A stretch of DNA of 64,000 nucleotides from Nomia melanderi (lineage: Eukaryota > Arthropoda > Insecta > Hymenoptera > Halictidae). A program made the translations under genes and the position numbers. Below the pieces are notes generated by a model. It saw only the letters and a list, made by a program, of their open reading frames with translations. It did no database searches and had not been told where the DNA came from. How positions within the stretch are numbered: the stretch's first letter is position 1; every line of letters begins with the position of its first letter. The stretch covers positions 17,253,501 through 17,317,500 of the forward strand of contig NC_135006.1 in the NCBI RefSeq assembly GCF_051020985.1, given 5' to 3'. This document shows positions 44,577 to 54,412 of this stretch, piece after piece.

Positions 44577-46167
44577 TTTCCCCTCGCGTTGTGTCCTCTC
44601 GACACCGTTCGTCGCCAGGAATGGACGGCTCTTTTCCTGTTGCCGATCTCGACGCGATACTGTCCGATCGGATACGATGGTCCCGATAACGGCAATGGAA
44701 GGAAACGGCGCTCGCGTCCTCGAGCATGTAATCAGTTGCTGTTCACGCTCAGAAATGACCTGTGATTTTTCGAGCCGCCTGCGACGCGGACAAACCGGTT
44801 CCGAAAACCGTTTATTTGTCCGCCCCGCGGAGATCGGACGCCGGCGCACTAGCTGCTGCCATCTTCAGTGGACTTCTGCGCCGCTTTCGGGTAAAAGAAA
44901 AAATGGCTTGGAGAGGAAAGGTTACCAGGAAAATTCTTCCAGCGAGCGAGCCGTACGCGCGATTCTAAATCCGCTCGAACCCTGCTTCACGGTCGTGACC
45001 GCGGCCGCTTATCGCATAACCGGTTTCCACGGTCGCTCGTTCTTCCCGGGAAGCTACCCGAAAAAAACAACCACTCCGAGGTTTCTCCTATTTTTCCTCC
45101 TCCGTCGATTCTCGTTTCATCGGTTAATTTGCAAGAGACGAGTATTGCAGGCTTCGTTGTGTTGATTCAACCGCGTTAACACGTCGCGCACTGCTACCGA
45201 GAAATCTCGTTTTTATACGAAGACTCTCGGCTGTATAACTGTGATAATTACTACAGCATTTAAGGAAATATCAAATTTGATTAGAACTAATTGTCCATTT
45301 GAAATATATTACATAATATGATACCCGAGTTTTTTTTATAGACAGCGATGTAGGTGGATCTCGCTGAAAATACGCACAATTGAATTTTCTGATAATTAGC
45401 CGGTACGCAATGCGTTAACACTAGGTTTACGGAACGCGTGAAATTGACGCATATTGGATTTTAGAAATATTATTTTGTTAATACGCCGATTTTGATTGAT
45501 GCGACCACACTGACGTGTACCGCAATTACCTACTATGAAATCTCCAGTTTCAATCTGAATAAACGAGCATCGATTCTTTTGGGAATAATAGAATCAAGTG
45601 TACAATTTCATGAAAATGAAATGAATCCTATAGATACTGTTACTAGAAATTAAACTACATTACACAGGAACTCGACTCGACTCGTTTCATTCTAATATTC
45701 TGTTTAGATTCATTGGAGATATTAGAATCGAGGAGACTGAAATAAACGCCGGCAGCGGTCTTACTTGGGGAACCCCTTATCGCAGCTCGCGATGTGAATC
45801 AACCAATCGGTGGAATCGTTTATTCGTTGCATGCTAAAAATACGCAAATATGTAACGACTGCACTCGTGTGCGCGCAGACGGTAAATCCACTAGTCGCAT
45901 GACATCTAGCTCGCGAGCTGCTGGAGCCGATAACCTTTTACTCCGATAACGATAGAATAATCCATTTATTGCGACGTTTAAGTCGAACAAAGCGAGATTA
46001 CAGTGGCGAGAAACATTCTCTTCCGGACGAGTCGCGCAATCGTCCCCTCGGAGGATGCTTAGACGCTCCTCGGAGATTACAAATATGCCTTACACCGCGC
46101 TCCGCGAGCGTATCGCCGTGCGGATCCAAACGAACACCTATCGGACTCCCAGATAACCTCGAGCACC

Positions 46168-48395
46168 TTACGGTCTCATCTTGCTGAGTATCCAGGGCAT
46201 GAAGTCGATCACTTTCGTGTAAACGGCGGCCCAGCCGGGCGTGCCGCACGGGCTCGGCCCGAAGGAGACGACGCCGACCACGGACCATTTCGCGTTCCCG
46301 CTTCGGTTCCTCTTCCGGTACATCAGGGGGCCGCCGGAGTCCCCTTGGCAGGTGTCCTTGCCCCTCTCGCCGCCGGCGCAGAATTGATTCGGGCTCAGGA
46401 CTATACCCGCGTTGCCGTAGTTCACCTGGCACGCCTCCCTGTCGCTGAGCGGCAGCGAGACCTTCAGCTTGATGTTCGAGGACGACGTGTTCTCCGTTTT
46501 GCCCCAGCCGGCGGCGTGCAGCTTCGGCCCGATCTCCGCGGTCGTCGGCAGGCAGATCGGCTTCACGTAGTCGGTGAACAGGACGTCGCGCGACAGCCTC
46601 AGCAGCGCGATGTCGAACTTCCGCTCCTTCGATCGCGGCCGGTAGCTCTCGTGGGCGATCTGCTCCTCGACGGAGACCGTGATCGGGTCGTCCGCGCAGA
46701 CCGTCATCACGTCTCCGTCCCAGATGCAGTCGGTCGACGTGCTGGTGTCGTACTCCCCTAGGCGCACGTTCTCCAGCCGCCAATTGTTCGGCAGATCGCC
46801 GCTCGAGACGCAGTGGGCTGCGGTCAGCACGTAACGCTTGCTGATCAGCACTCCGCCGCAGGCTGTTCGCCTGCTGGTCGCTGGAACATGGATCCTTTGT
46901 TTGTGAATTGTTCAGAGGTTGAGGAGGACTGTGGGAATGAGATTGTTTATGGGCGTTGGAGGATAGATTTAACCCTTAGCAGTCCTGTGTCGGACTCGAC
47001 GTTCTATTTTATTGCAACCTCTACCTGTTTTAACCCTTTGATTCTTTGTGAATAGTTCATTTGGTTGAAGAGGACTGCGGGAATGAGATTGTTCATGGGA
47101 ATTGAAGCGTGTAAGGATAGTGGAGGATAGATTTAACTCTTAGCAGTCCTGTGTCGGACTCGACGTTCTGTTTTATTGCAACCTCTACCTGTTTCAACCC
47201 TTTGCAAACGAACGTCGACATTTCTATTATTAACCCTTTGCTTGTTTCTTTAAATGATCTCTAAGAGAAATCACAAGTGAATCGAGAAACAAAGCTTTCT
47301 AATCCCAATATTTCACACACCGATGCATTATGCATAGTTCAATATTAAACATCAAATTTCATAGCTTCACCGCATCAAATCAAATGACTGAGAGTCACCT
47401 CTGCAAAGGGTTAATTATAATTTTGAATAAACATAGGCATAGAATTCTCTTTTTCTAACAAAATCAAGAGCAATAAAATACTCTCGAGTAGCATTGTAAA
47501 AGAAATCGTAGGACAAGGGTTGAAACGTATTCGTCGCCATTATTAGGTATCCAAAAGGTGAGAGATTCAAGGACCTAAAAGATCTCCATTTCATCCTTAC
47601 GATTCGAGTACTCCAAGAGCGCCATCCACGGGAACTCGTCTATGTCGGTGCGGTCTCCACCGACGATCCTCTGCGACAGATCCTTGCCGCAGTCGGCAGG
47701 CAGCAAAGGATTATTGGACAGGTCGTACTGTACGTTCTCATTGCCCTCGTTCCCGGTGGGAGTCTGGTTCCCCGAGCCGTCCGGGACTTGAGTCCCGTCG
47801 CCTCTGGAGGGCGTGCTGACGTCCGGCCCTTGATTTGGGCAGCAGACCTCAGGATTCGATCCCGCGAAGCCGCACTGCGACTGCCTCAGGAAGTTGATCG
47901 CCTCAGACGGAAGGGGACGCATCTGAAGTATATTCAACAGCGGCACGCACTGCCTTATCCCGATGCACGTGCCAGGTGCGCCGTTCGGCGTCGTGCAGCT
48001 CGATCCTGCGTTCTCTGTAAACGAGAAATCGTCGCTTGAAATAACAACGATGACATTAATCGTCGGACGATCATGGATTGCCGGTCGACCTTCGAGCAAC
48101 GTCATTGTATATTTTATTACTTATCCTCGTCGCCATCGTTCAGATGATTGCCTTGATACAGCGGACGGGTCTTCCCGTCGTTTCGTAATTTCTGCTCGGA
48201 GCGATTGCCGAGGAACGTTTACGAAAGGAAGCGTTCGTCCAATACAGTTTCTTTATCGGTGATTTTCAAATCGGTTTGTTGGGGAATTATTCATCGCGAG
48301 ATTACGATCGGTTTGAGCTGTTTCTACTTACGCGCGTTGGCAGGATAGAGTAGCAAGGCCTGGAGAACAGCGCTTAGGACGAGTAACTTGGCCAT
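46168..48395 (-). CDS. Clip-domain trypsin-like serine protease 3
   Basis: Third and most diverged member of the cluster. Three exons, 48395-48332, 48014-47601 and 46880-46168, encode 396 residues. A signal peptide (MAKLLVLSAVLQALLLYPANA) precedes a clip domain with C28, C38, C44, C69, C79 and C80, then a Gly/Asn/Pro-rich linker. Activation is expected after R137 (SQR/IVGG), unlike the lysine site of proteases 1 and 2. The triad is H182, D249, S341 with trypsin-type D335. The catalytic domain after the His-loop start is one exon, where the paralogues have two more introns. That exon is markedly GC-rich, with G/C at most third codon positions. Its 3' flank is the source of the fragment at 40814-40940, so it predates the duplication. 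Confidence 0.9.
46899..47220. repeat. ~150-170-bp tandem duplication in protease 3 intron
   Basis: TTTGTGAATTGTTCAGAGGT onward is repeated from about 47046, each copy containing GGAATGAGATTGTT, GGAGGATAGATTTAAC and TTAGCAGTCCTGTGTCGGAC and ending ACCTCTACCTGTTT-AACCCTTTG. The second copy has about 18 extra bases. TTAACCCTT-type words inside suggest capture of a TTAA-element end. Confidence 0.8.
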
Positions 48396-49000
48396 TTTCG
48401 ATTTCGCTCGACACGGTCACAAGTGTCGACTGTTGGATAGATCTGTTCGCACTCCTGCCGATCGCGGTTGTTCCGAAGCGGGGCTCCGATTTATGGAAAC
48501 TCGACGCGCCAGCGGAACTCGTGGTAGTCGCACGGAAGACCAAGACGCCGACTGACAGCGGCAATGTTAGGCTGACCGAAGTCACGGCCAACGAGTTCCC
48601 CCACTATTTAAACGTGTTCCGTTTTCCTAATTGATCTTTGATATTTCGCACAATTCGCGGGATCCTCTGCGGTCTGCCCACCTACGAGTGTTCTCCGGTT
48701 CTACGCGTGTCTCGCCATTTCGGCGGTGGCCAATTTAAACCGTACGACGTGCCGTTTTCGCAGCGTTGGTAGGACGCAGACGAAATGGAGGAAAAGTCGG
48801 CGGGACTGTTCACTTGTGGTCTTTTTTCGGTCGCGTGGCTCGCTGCTGATACGATTAAATGGGAACAGCCGAGTTTCATGCATATGCATAGAGTTTCTGA
48901 TTTTGTGCGGATAAATTCGATCTTGAGAGCGGACGCGTTGTTGTTGCGTACGTTGCGAACGCTGTTGATTCAGTTGCTTCGAGTTTCTTCAATGCTTTAG
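48396..49000. other. Protease 3 upstream region
   Basis: This GC-richer stretch upstream of the protease 3 start should hold its promoter. No TATA box or other motif could be fixed with confidence. Overlapping short ORFs on both strands (48682-48914) show no family resemblance. Confidence 0.4.
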
Positions 49001-49500
49001 AGATTTATCTAATGACGATTAGCATTGCGTGCGGGCCGTTTTGTCCGCTTCAACTTGTATCACTTATCTGTTATTCGACGTATCGAGATTTATCAAATGA
49101 CGATTAACACGTAATGTGCAAGCCATTTTGTTCATCTCAACTTATATTATTTATTTTTCGATATATCTTCGAGATTTATCGAGTGCCGATTAACATTGCG
49201 TGCGGGCCATTTTGTTCATTTCAACTTGTATCACTTATGCATTATTCAATGTATCTTCGAGATTTATCAAATGACGATTAACATTGCGTGCGAGCCATTC
49301 TGATCATCTCAACTTATATAATTTATTTTTCAATATATCTTCGAGATTTATCAAGTGATGATTAACACGTTACGTGCGGGCCATTTTGTTCGTCTCAACT
49401 TATATCATTTATTTTTCAACGTATCTTCGAGATTTATCAAATGATGATTAATAGTGCGTGCGAGCCATTTTGTTCATCTCAACTTATATCATTTACGTTC
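49000..49500. repeat. ~86-bp tandem repeat, six copies
   Basis: CGAGATTTATCAAATGACGA recurs at about 49001, 49085, 49171, 49258, 49344 and 49430. Each copy continues TTAACATTGCGTGCGGGCCA, TTTTGTTCATCTCAACTT, ATCATTTATTTTTCA. Copies differ at perhaps 10-20% of bases with small indels, so this is a fairly old array. The core holds a TTAAC word like the TTAA elements, but no terminal inversion is evident. Confidence 0.88.
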
Positions 49501-49673
49501 GATTTATTTATTATTCAACACATTTTCGAGTTTCCATTACGAATAGAAATACTTTCATACGCAGAAGGAATCGACTATCTACTTTTATCAAAAATATTAA
49601 TGAAGTTATACAAGTATTTAATACTACTCGACGGTATATAAACAGTGTTTTTATATTTCCCGCATACAATGCG

Positions 49674-49904
49674 TTAACACGTTGAATGCCGCACGATTTC
49701 ATATAGCAAAGTCGAAAAAATATAATATTAGATCATACGACTGAATTGCGTTATTATTATTGCATGTTCATAGCTGAATGTCACTGCATTAGACAGCATT
49801 ATTTATAATATAGAAATCTTTTTAAATAATCATAGTTTCACTGGGTGAACTACAGTAATCCCGGTTGGGGTCACCGGTGACCCCCATGACATTCAACTTG
49901 TTAA
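49674..49904. mobile_element. TTAA MITE, CACGTTGAATGCC family (intact copy)
   Basis: Left terminus TTAACACGTTGAATG and inverted right terminus TTAACAAGTTGAATG match at 14 of 15 bases, with TTAA on both sides. Near the right end is GGGGTCACCGGTGACCCCC, an 18-base palindrome with one extra C. 231 bp, non-coding, piggyBac-type target. Confidence 0.82.
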
Positions 49905-50124
49905 GAATCGTCGAACACGTTGATGATTCTTGAAATTTGAAGGTTTCAAGGGAAATAGTGGAATTACTACAGTAGTTGAGTAGTTCTAATATTTAGAAAT
50001 TTTTGATTAGACAAAAGAGCGTCAATTTCGATATCTCTCGATTTTGTTTACGTTCGTAAGGATCGCCATGTAAAAGAAATGTAATTTTTCTACGCAAAAT
50101 TTGTACTCCGCGGGAAAATTGAAG

Positions 50125-50578
50125 ATGACCGTGGAGTATAGTTGTACATCATCATCATCTACGTTATCAGATCAATCATCTATTAGGGAAAACAAATCTA
50201 AGAATGTAAGATCATCTGAAATTACTTTTCTTTTAAATAGGCTTTTGTACAATATGATAAATATAATGTATATTATACATATGTAATAATTATTTCCAAT
50301 TTGTTTTATATGAACAGTGCCACAAATCTTGTTACTATATTTGTCTGGGAACTTTGGCACATACGGTACATACGCAAATTCAGAGGAGGTATAGAAAGAA
50401 CGATGACTTATATTTAACTGGTTCAAAATATGTGGAAGACATCTATAAATGGGTGTACCGATGCAAGTACAGAGAATTGCTTGTAAATGACTTCTTCAAG
50501 TCGTTTATTGCTTCGGTAGTCTTATTTGCATTAGGTGCTAAATTAGCCAGTGAGTTAGCAGCATGGAAAATCTCTTGA
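50125..50578 (+). CDS. Small hypothetical protein with C-terminal membrane segment
   Basis: Two exons (50125-50205, 50318-50578) joined by a 112-bp intron with GTAAGA donor and AACAG acceptor give about 113 residues. The N-terminus is serine-rich (SCTSSSSTLSDQSS). The middle is basic and aromatic (QRRYRKNDDLYLTGSKYVED, then IYKWVYRCKYRELL). A hydrophobic stretch FIASVVLFALGAKLASEL lies 8 residues from the C-terminus, so it may be tail-anchored. I do not recognise the family. An AATAAA at about 50672 lies downstream, and it converges with Sde2 with the coding ends 142 bp apart. The charged, aromatic composition of the second exon argues for a real protein. Confidence 0.55.
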
Positions 50579-50719
50579 TAATGTTAAAGAGAATAGTAAC
50601 ATTCTCGAATGAAATACTGATGAGAATTTTATTAGACAAATACTTGTACAATGTTATCTGTGAAACACAGAAATAAAACTTAATTTTATGGTAACATTAA
50701 TTCTTAATGTAGAATATAC

Positions 50720-51702
50720 TCATGTACATTCTTTAAGATTTTCACCTTCGGATTTGATTGGATTCGAGTTAGAAGATTCATTGGAATCTACTGTAATGGT
50801 ATCTGTATTTAATGCTGTTATATTATTTAAGATTTTATCACTGACTTGATGGTCAGAGGAAGTTTCTGAAGAGTTCCCTTCTGTCCCATTTGTGTTCCCA
50901 TTACTGCTCCCACTCTCGTCGCTAGAATGTCCACTATCATTGGATATTTGTTCATTTTGATTTGGTTTTGAATTTGTTGCTTCATCATTGTCACTTTCAT
51001 CAGAACTATCTAATTCATCTGAATCAATATCAATATCTAATAATGTTTTTCTTTTCTTTTTAACTGATTCAAGTTCTTCATCTTCCTTTCTTTTTACTCC
51101 AGACACACCTACAGCTTTAAATCCTTCTTCAACAGCACTACCGACCCTTTCTGTTAAAGCTGATCTTTCACGGTCATAGGTCTGATCTTTGAATTCATGC
51201 TTTGGTTCGGTACAAAGTCTTTCTAGCTTCTTCTTCTTACGTTCTGCAGCTTCCTCTTCTCGTTTGCCTTGTTTTTCGATCCAAGCTTTTAATCGTTTCT
51301 CTTCATTGATGTCACGAAGTCTACGTCCACTTAAGTCCCTGCAAGCTTCGCGATTCGTAGTTTTCTCAATTTGTGCACCGATCGCGCGTAACATGGATCC
51401 GAAACCTCCTTTGCCTCCCAACAATCGTGGAAAAATGGAAACGCATCCATCGTAGCATGTATCATCATCATTCGCAAGTTTTCCATTATGCACGATATAA
51501 AAGTGTTCCCTTGGAAAATTCTGTAACCCAAATTTATTGTTTTTACTTCTTCTAAACGCAACATTTTAAGGTTAGAAATAACAACTACGTTACTTACTAT
51601 CAAATCTTCGATTCGATTATGGAGTTCATGAAATTTAAGTGATCCATCAATAGTAAGAATCTGTTTTATACCAGATGCTGTACTTATTTGTACATTTATC
51701 AT
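50720..51702 (-). CDS. Sde2: SDE2 (splicing / genome maintenance, UBL precursor)
   Basis: SDE2 is made as an N-terminal ubiquitin-like fold that is cleaved after GG; the C-terminal part joins the spliceosome and, in animals, acts in replication-stress responses. Two exons (51702-51598, 51520-50720) encode 301 residues. The UBL covers residues 1-71 and ends in LLGGKGGFGS, with cleavage expected between G71 and K72. The following GSMLRAIGAQIEKTTNREAC and RDLSGRRLRD stretches are the SDE2 signature, followed by a basic coiled region to about 140. The rest is Ser/Asp/Asn-rich and disordered. The SAP domain found at the C-terminus of the human protein is not seen: the frame ends in EGENLKECT-stop. 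Confidence 0.93.
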
Positions 51703-51975
51703 TTTTATGACCTACAGAACTCTCACAGAATCAAATCAACTCACAACTATTCACAAAACTAACTGTCAAGTAAAAGGTTATTCTCTCTAGAGATTTCAAC
51801 AGCTCATAGAGTCATCTACGGTAAACTGTTGAAGCTGCTCTCTAATTAAGAATTGTCTTTAGTTGATAGATGGCGTTAACATGAAAGTGACTGAATATTG
51901 TGGAATGGTAAGGTAGCGCCAGCTATTGAACAATGTACATACTAATTGACAATAAGCTTACATGTTTTATCATAG
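51703..51975. promoter_or_regulatory. Divergent promoter region of Sde2 and the 51976 ORF
   Basis: A 273-bp gap separates the minus-strand Sde2 ATG from the plus-strand ORF at 51976. No TATA box was seen, and the sequence gives no further detail. Confidence 0.4.
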
Positions 51976-52311
51976 ATGGCGAGATATAATCTTTCGCATT
52001 ATACATGGAATATTGTTACAAATTCATGTAAATTGTTATTGCAGAATATTGACTCAAGGGGAGTTGATAAACAATTTCATCTTATTCGGAAAAAATTAAA
52101 TTGTAATTTACACGATTACGCGATTATTTTATATTTTACTCTTCAGTTGCAATGTATACCTTGCAGAAGGTGCACTGATAAATCAGTTTATCATACAATG
52201 CTGAGAAATGACATTGGAAATATCATTTCAACACATTTTGGGTTGAACAATGTATTTTTGAAGCTTTGTACAAGCATAGGAACATTATTATTACATAACT
52301 TCTTCCATTAG
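51976..52311 (+). CDS. Hypothetical protein, 111 aa
   Basis: A single-exon frame (MARYNLSHYTWNIVTNSCKL...) ends 40 bp before the convergent Sgf11 stop codon. It holds a CIPCRRC cysteine cluster (about 65-71) and a hydrophobic, leucine-rich C-terminus. AATAAA words follow at 52332-52340. No family was recognised. It lies in a gap of under 700 bp between two genes. The AT-rich codons match its surroundings, so chance cannot be excluded. Confidence 0.4.
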   Translation: MARYNLSHYTWNIVTNSCKLLLQNIDSRGVDKQFHLIRKKLNCNLHDYAIILYFTLQLQCIPCRRCTDKSVYHTMLRNDIGNIISTHFGLNNVFLKLCTSIGTLLLHNFFH

Positions 52312-52350
52312 ACAGCTTATATGGTTAAAAAATAAATAAAATACACTATT

Positions 52351-53631
52351 TTAGTCGCCTTGCGAGATGGGGGACCCACGGTCGCGTTTAGACCCCTTGC
52401 CCTTGCCTTTTGTCTTTGTCTCTCGTTTTCTACTGACCGAAGATGTAGACGTAGTAGATGTAGAGTCAGCTGGACTCGAATGGCTCGAGCCTTCTCGATC
52501 CCAACGAGCCAAAGCTTCTCTTAAATTTTGTCCATCACTTTCCTCATAAGTATCAACATCCACATGAAGATTATCCTGACCAGTTTGAGTATTATTCCCA
52601 GATTCCAAGTTTGCCCTCATCTCTTTCCTCTGATCCTCCGTATGTTGCGGACAACGCATAGACCTTGTGCATAGCTTCTTAGTGTGTTCCGATATCACTC
52701 CACAAATCTGAGTCAACAGAATCCTCTTATCCTCCAAAGACATATTCTCGTAATTCGACGGAGAATTCTCATTGCTACTATGGACATGCTCATTCATGCT
52801 ATCCCCGTTTCTCTGATTATTCTTCTGCTGCTTCGTTCTCTTAATGCCATTACGATCTTTCCTGCGTTTGCGTTTGTCATTGTTTAAACTCCAATCGACG
52901 TCGTCGTCGTCGTCACTTATTACACCACTGAAGTTACTAAGATCCTTCGAGTTATTCGCGATACGTCTCGACGCGATTCGCGAGCTGTTACGTCCCATAC
53001 CCATGCACTTTTCCAAATGCGTCGCGAAACGGCAAGCCGCGACTCCTCTGTCGCAATTCGGGCAGTTGCATTCTTGGGACTTTTTAACGGGATGCTGTCC
53101 AAACACGTCCAACCCTGGGGAATCTGCAATAAACCAACATAACCTGAGTGACAGTACCTCGTGCCTCAACACGTTCGCGGACGCGAATGCCATAGCATTC
53201 ATCATTACAATGCCAAATGACTTAAATGCTATAACATTCAAATTCATAAACCATATTATCATTTAATCCCATGTAACCTTCATTTTTTGACAATGTCACG
53301 CACTCTAACTCTTAGAACTAAATTTTCATTTTTTCCATTTTTGCAGCTCGTTAAAATTTTCACCGTCCGCAAGCATGTTAATAGAATTGAATTATATCCA
53401 TTTCTTTCACTTACCTACAATGGCATATGACTCGTCGTCAGGTATACCCTCCTCAACATCCGAGCTGCCAGTCTTCGTGGTGCGATGCACGTCGAAAACA
53501 AAACCCATCAATACCTCGTCGAGGAGGTCCTCGTAAATTTCTTTCGTGGCCGACTCCACATTCTCGTTTTTCCCCATGAAGTCCAAGAATCGTTTGTTTA
53601 ATTCCTGTATTCTCTCCTCGGTTACGGACAT
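52351..53631 (-). CDS. Sgf11: SAGA deubiquitinase-module subunit Sgf11 / ATXN7L3
   Basis: Sgf11/ATXN7L3 activates the Ubp8/USP22 (Nonstop) deubiquitinase in SAGA, which removes ubiquitin from histone H2B. Two exons (53631-53415, 53123-52351) encode 329 residues. The N-terminal helix (RIQELNKRFLDFMGK... through DLLDEVLMGFVFDVHR) docks into the module. The Sgf11 zinc finger has C93-x2-C96, H108 and C112 (ECNCPNCDRGVAACRFATHL). An SCA7 domain follows, with C213, C224, C230 and H233 (ICGVISEHTKKLCTRSMRCP). A Ser/Thr-rich basic tail ends the protein. The overall plan matches vertebrate ATXN7L3; Drosophila Sgf11 is shorter and lacks the second domain as I recall it. Confidence 0.93.
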
Positions 53632-53662
53632 GGTCAGGTTTCCAGTAATCCGGGAACCGGAG

Positions 53663-53678
53663 CTCTCTCTCTCTCTCT
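53663..53678. repeat. (CT)n tract at Sgf11 5' end
   Basis: Short CT/GA dinucleotide run directly upstream of the Sgf11 ATG on its sense strand (GAGAGA). GAGA runs are common in insect promoters. Confidence 0.7.
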
Positions 53679-53699
53679 GTTTACTCTCCCGGAATGACA

Positions 53700-54181
53700 G
53701 CTGTGATTCGTAACATGTGCGCCTCCCGTTTCCTCGGACGAGCCACGCTTGTGGAACGTCGAGCGCTTTTCATCAAACTCGACGATTATTTACCTGCGGC
53801 GGTCCAACTTTTTTCGGGCTATCGAAACGTTCCTTTTCCTCGCGAACAACTCGAGTAAACTTACGGAAAAGCGATGCCGCAACTTTCGCACGCTGCCGAC
53901 GATGACAGGCCGAAGCGTGCGAAGTTGTCTCTCGCCTACGTTACCGACAGACGCTAACACGTCTCCTCTCGTGTCACGTGACGCCGACAAAATGGCGATA
54001 CAATTGAATTTTGATCGCACTTCTTTTATAGACACTTTCATTAGACGATCGTTCAAATGAAGTCTATCGGAATACTTTAATTATATGAATTATGGATAAT
54101 TCAGTTTCTATTTTATTTTCATTTCCGTTCACTTTGGTATTCGTTAACACATTCCGTGTCATGGAATTTTTCAATGATAGA
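53700..54181. other. Unannotated intergenic stretch
   Basis: GC-rich DNA at 53700-53960 probably belongs to the Sgf11 promoter. The open frames on both strands (53717-54060) show no recognised family. Confidence 0.4.
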
Positions 54182-54412
54182 TTAACTCTTTAAGCGCCAT
54201 GAAAATATTGACCATTTTTCTGTAGTTATCCCTTTAGCAAAGAAAAGTAGCAGTTATTCATTAATTAGTACAATCTTTGCATTGCACTGTTATCAACTTA
54301 GTTACGTTGTTAAATATTTGATTCGACGTCGATTGTTTTGTATGTTACGATTGTTGTCAAGTAATTCAGAAGTGTTAGTCTTGCGTGATTGATATGGTAT
54401 TTAAAGTGTTAG
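54182..54412. mobile_element. TTAA MITE, TTAAGCGCCACG family, copy 3
   Basis: TTAACTCTTTAAGCGCCATG starts the element. The interior shares GCAAAGAAAAGTAG, CACTGTTATCAACT, GTTACGATTGTT and ATTCAGAAGTGTTAG with the elements at 36455 and 41200. The right end TTAAAGTGTTAG is decayed. It shows the family is dispersed, not just co-duplicated. Confidence 0.75.

Larger units (their letters stand above)
40941..46070. repeat. Segmental tandem duplication, unit 2
   Basis: This begins with the FAM161 exon fragment, contains protease 2, and ends in the resident 3' flank of protease 3. It is longer than unit 1, chiefly because of three TTAA elements in protease 2 intron 1 (43624-44334) and one in intron 3 (42297-42719). 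It is shortened by a 69-bp loss in the element at 41200-41370. Confidence 0.8.

Noticed and set aside
45998..46783. 261-codon antisense-frame ORF on the same strand as protease 3 (arginine-rich)
   Set aside because: It is a frame shadow of the GC-rich catalytic exon. Arg/Gly/Asp bias follows from G/C third positions, and the protease frame explains the sequence fully.
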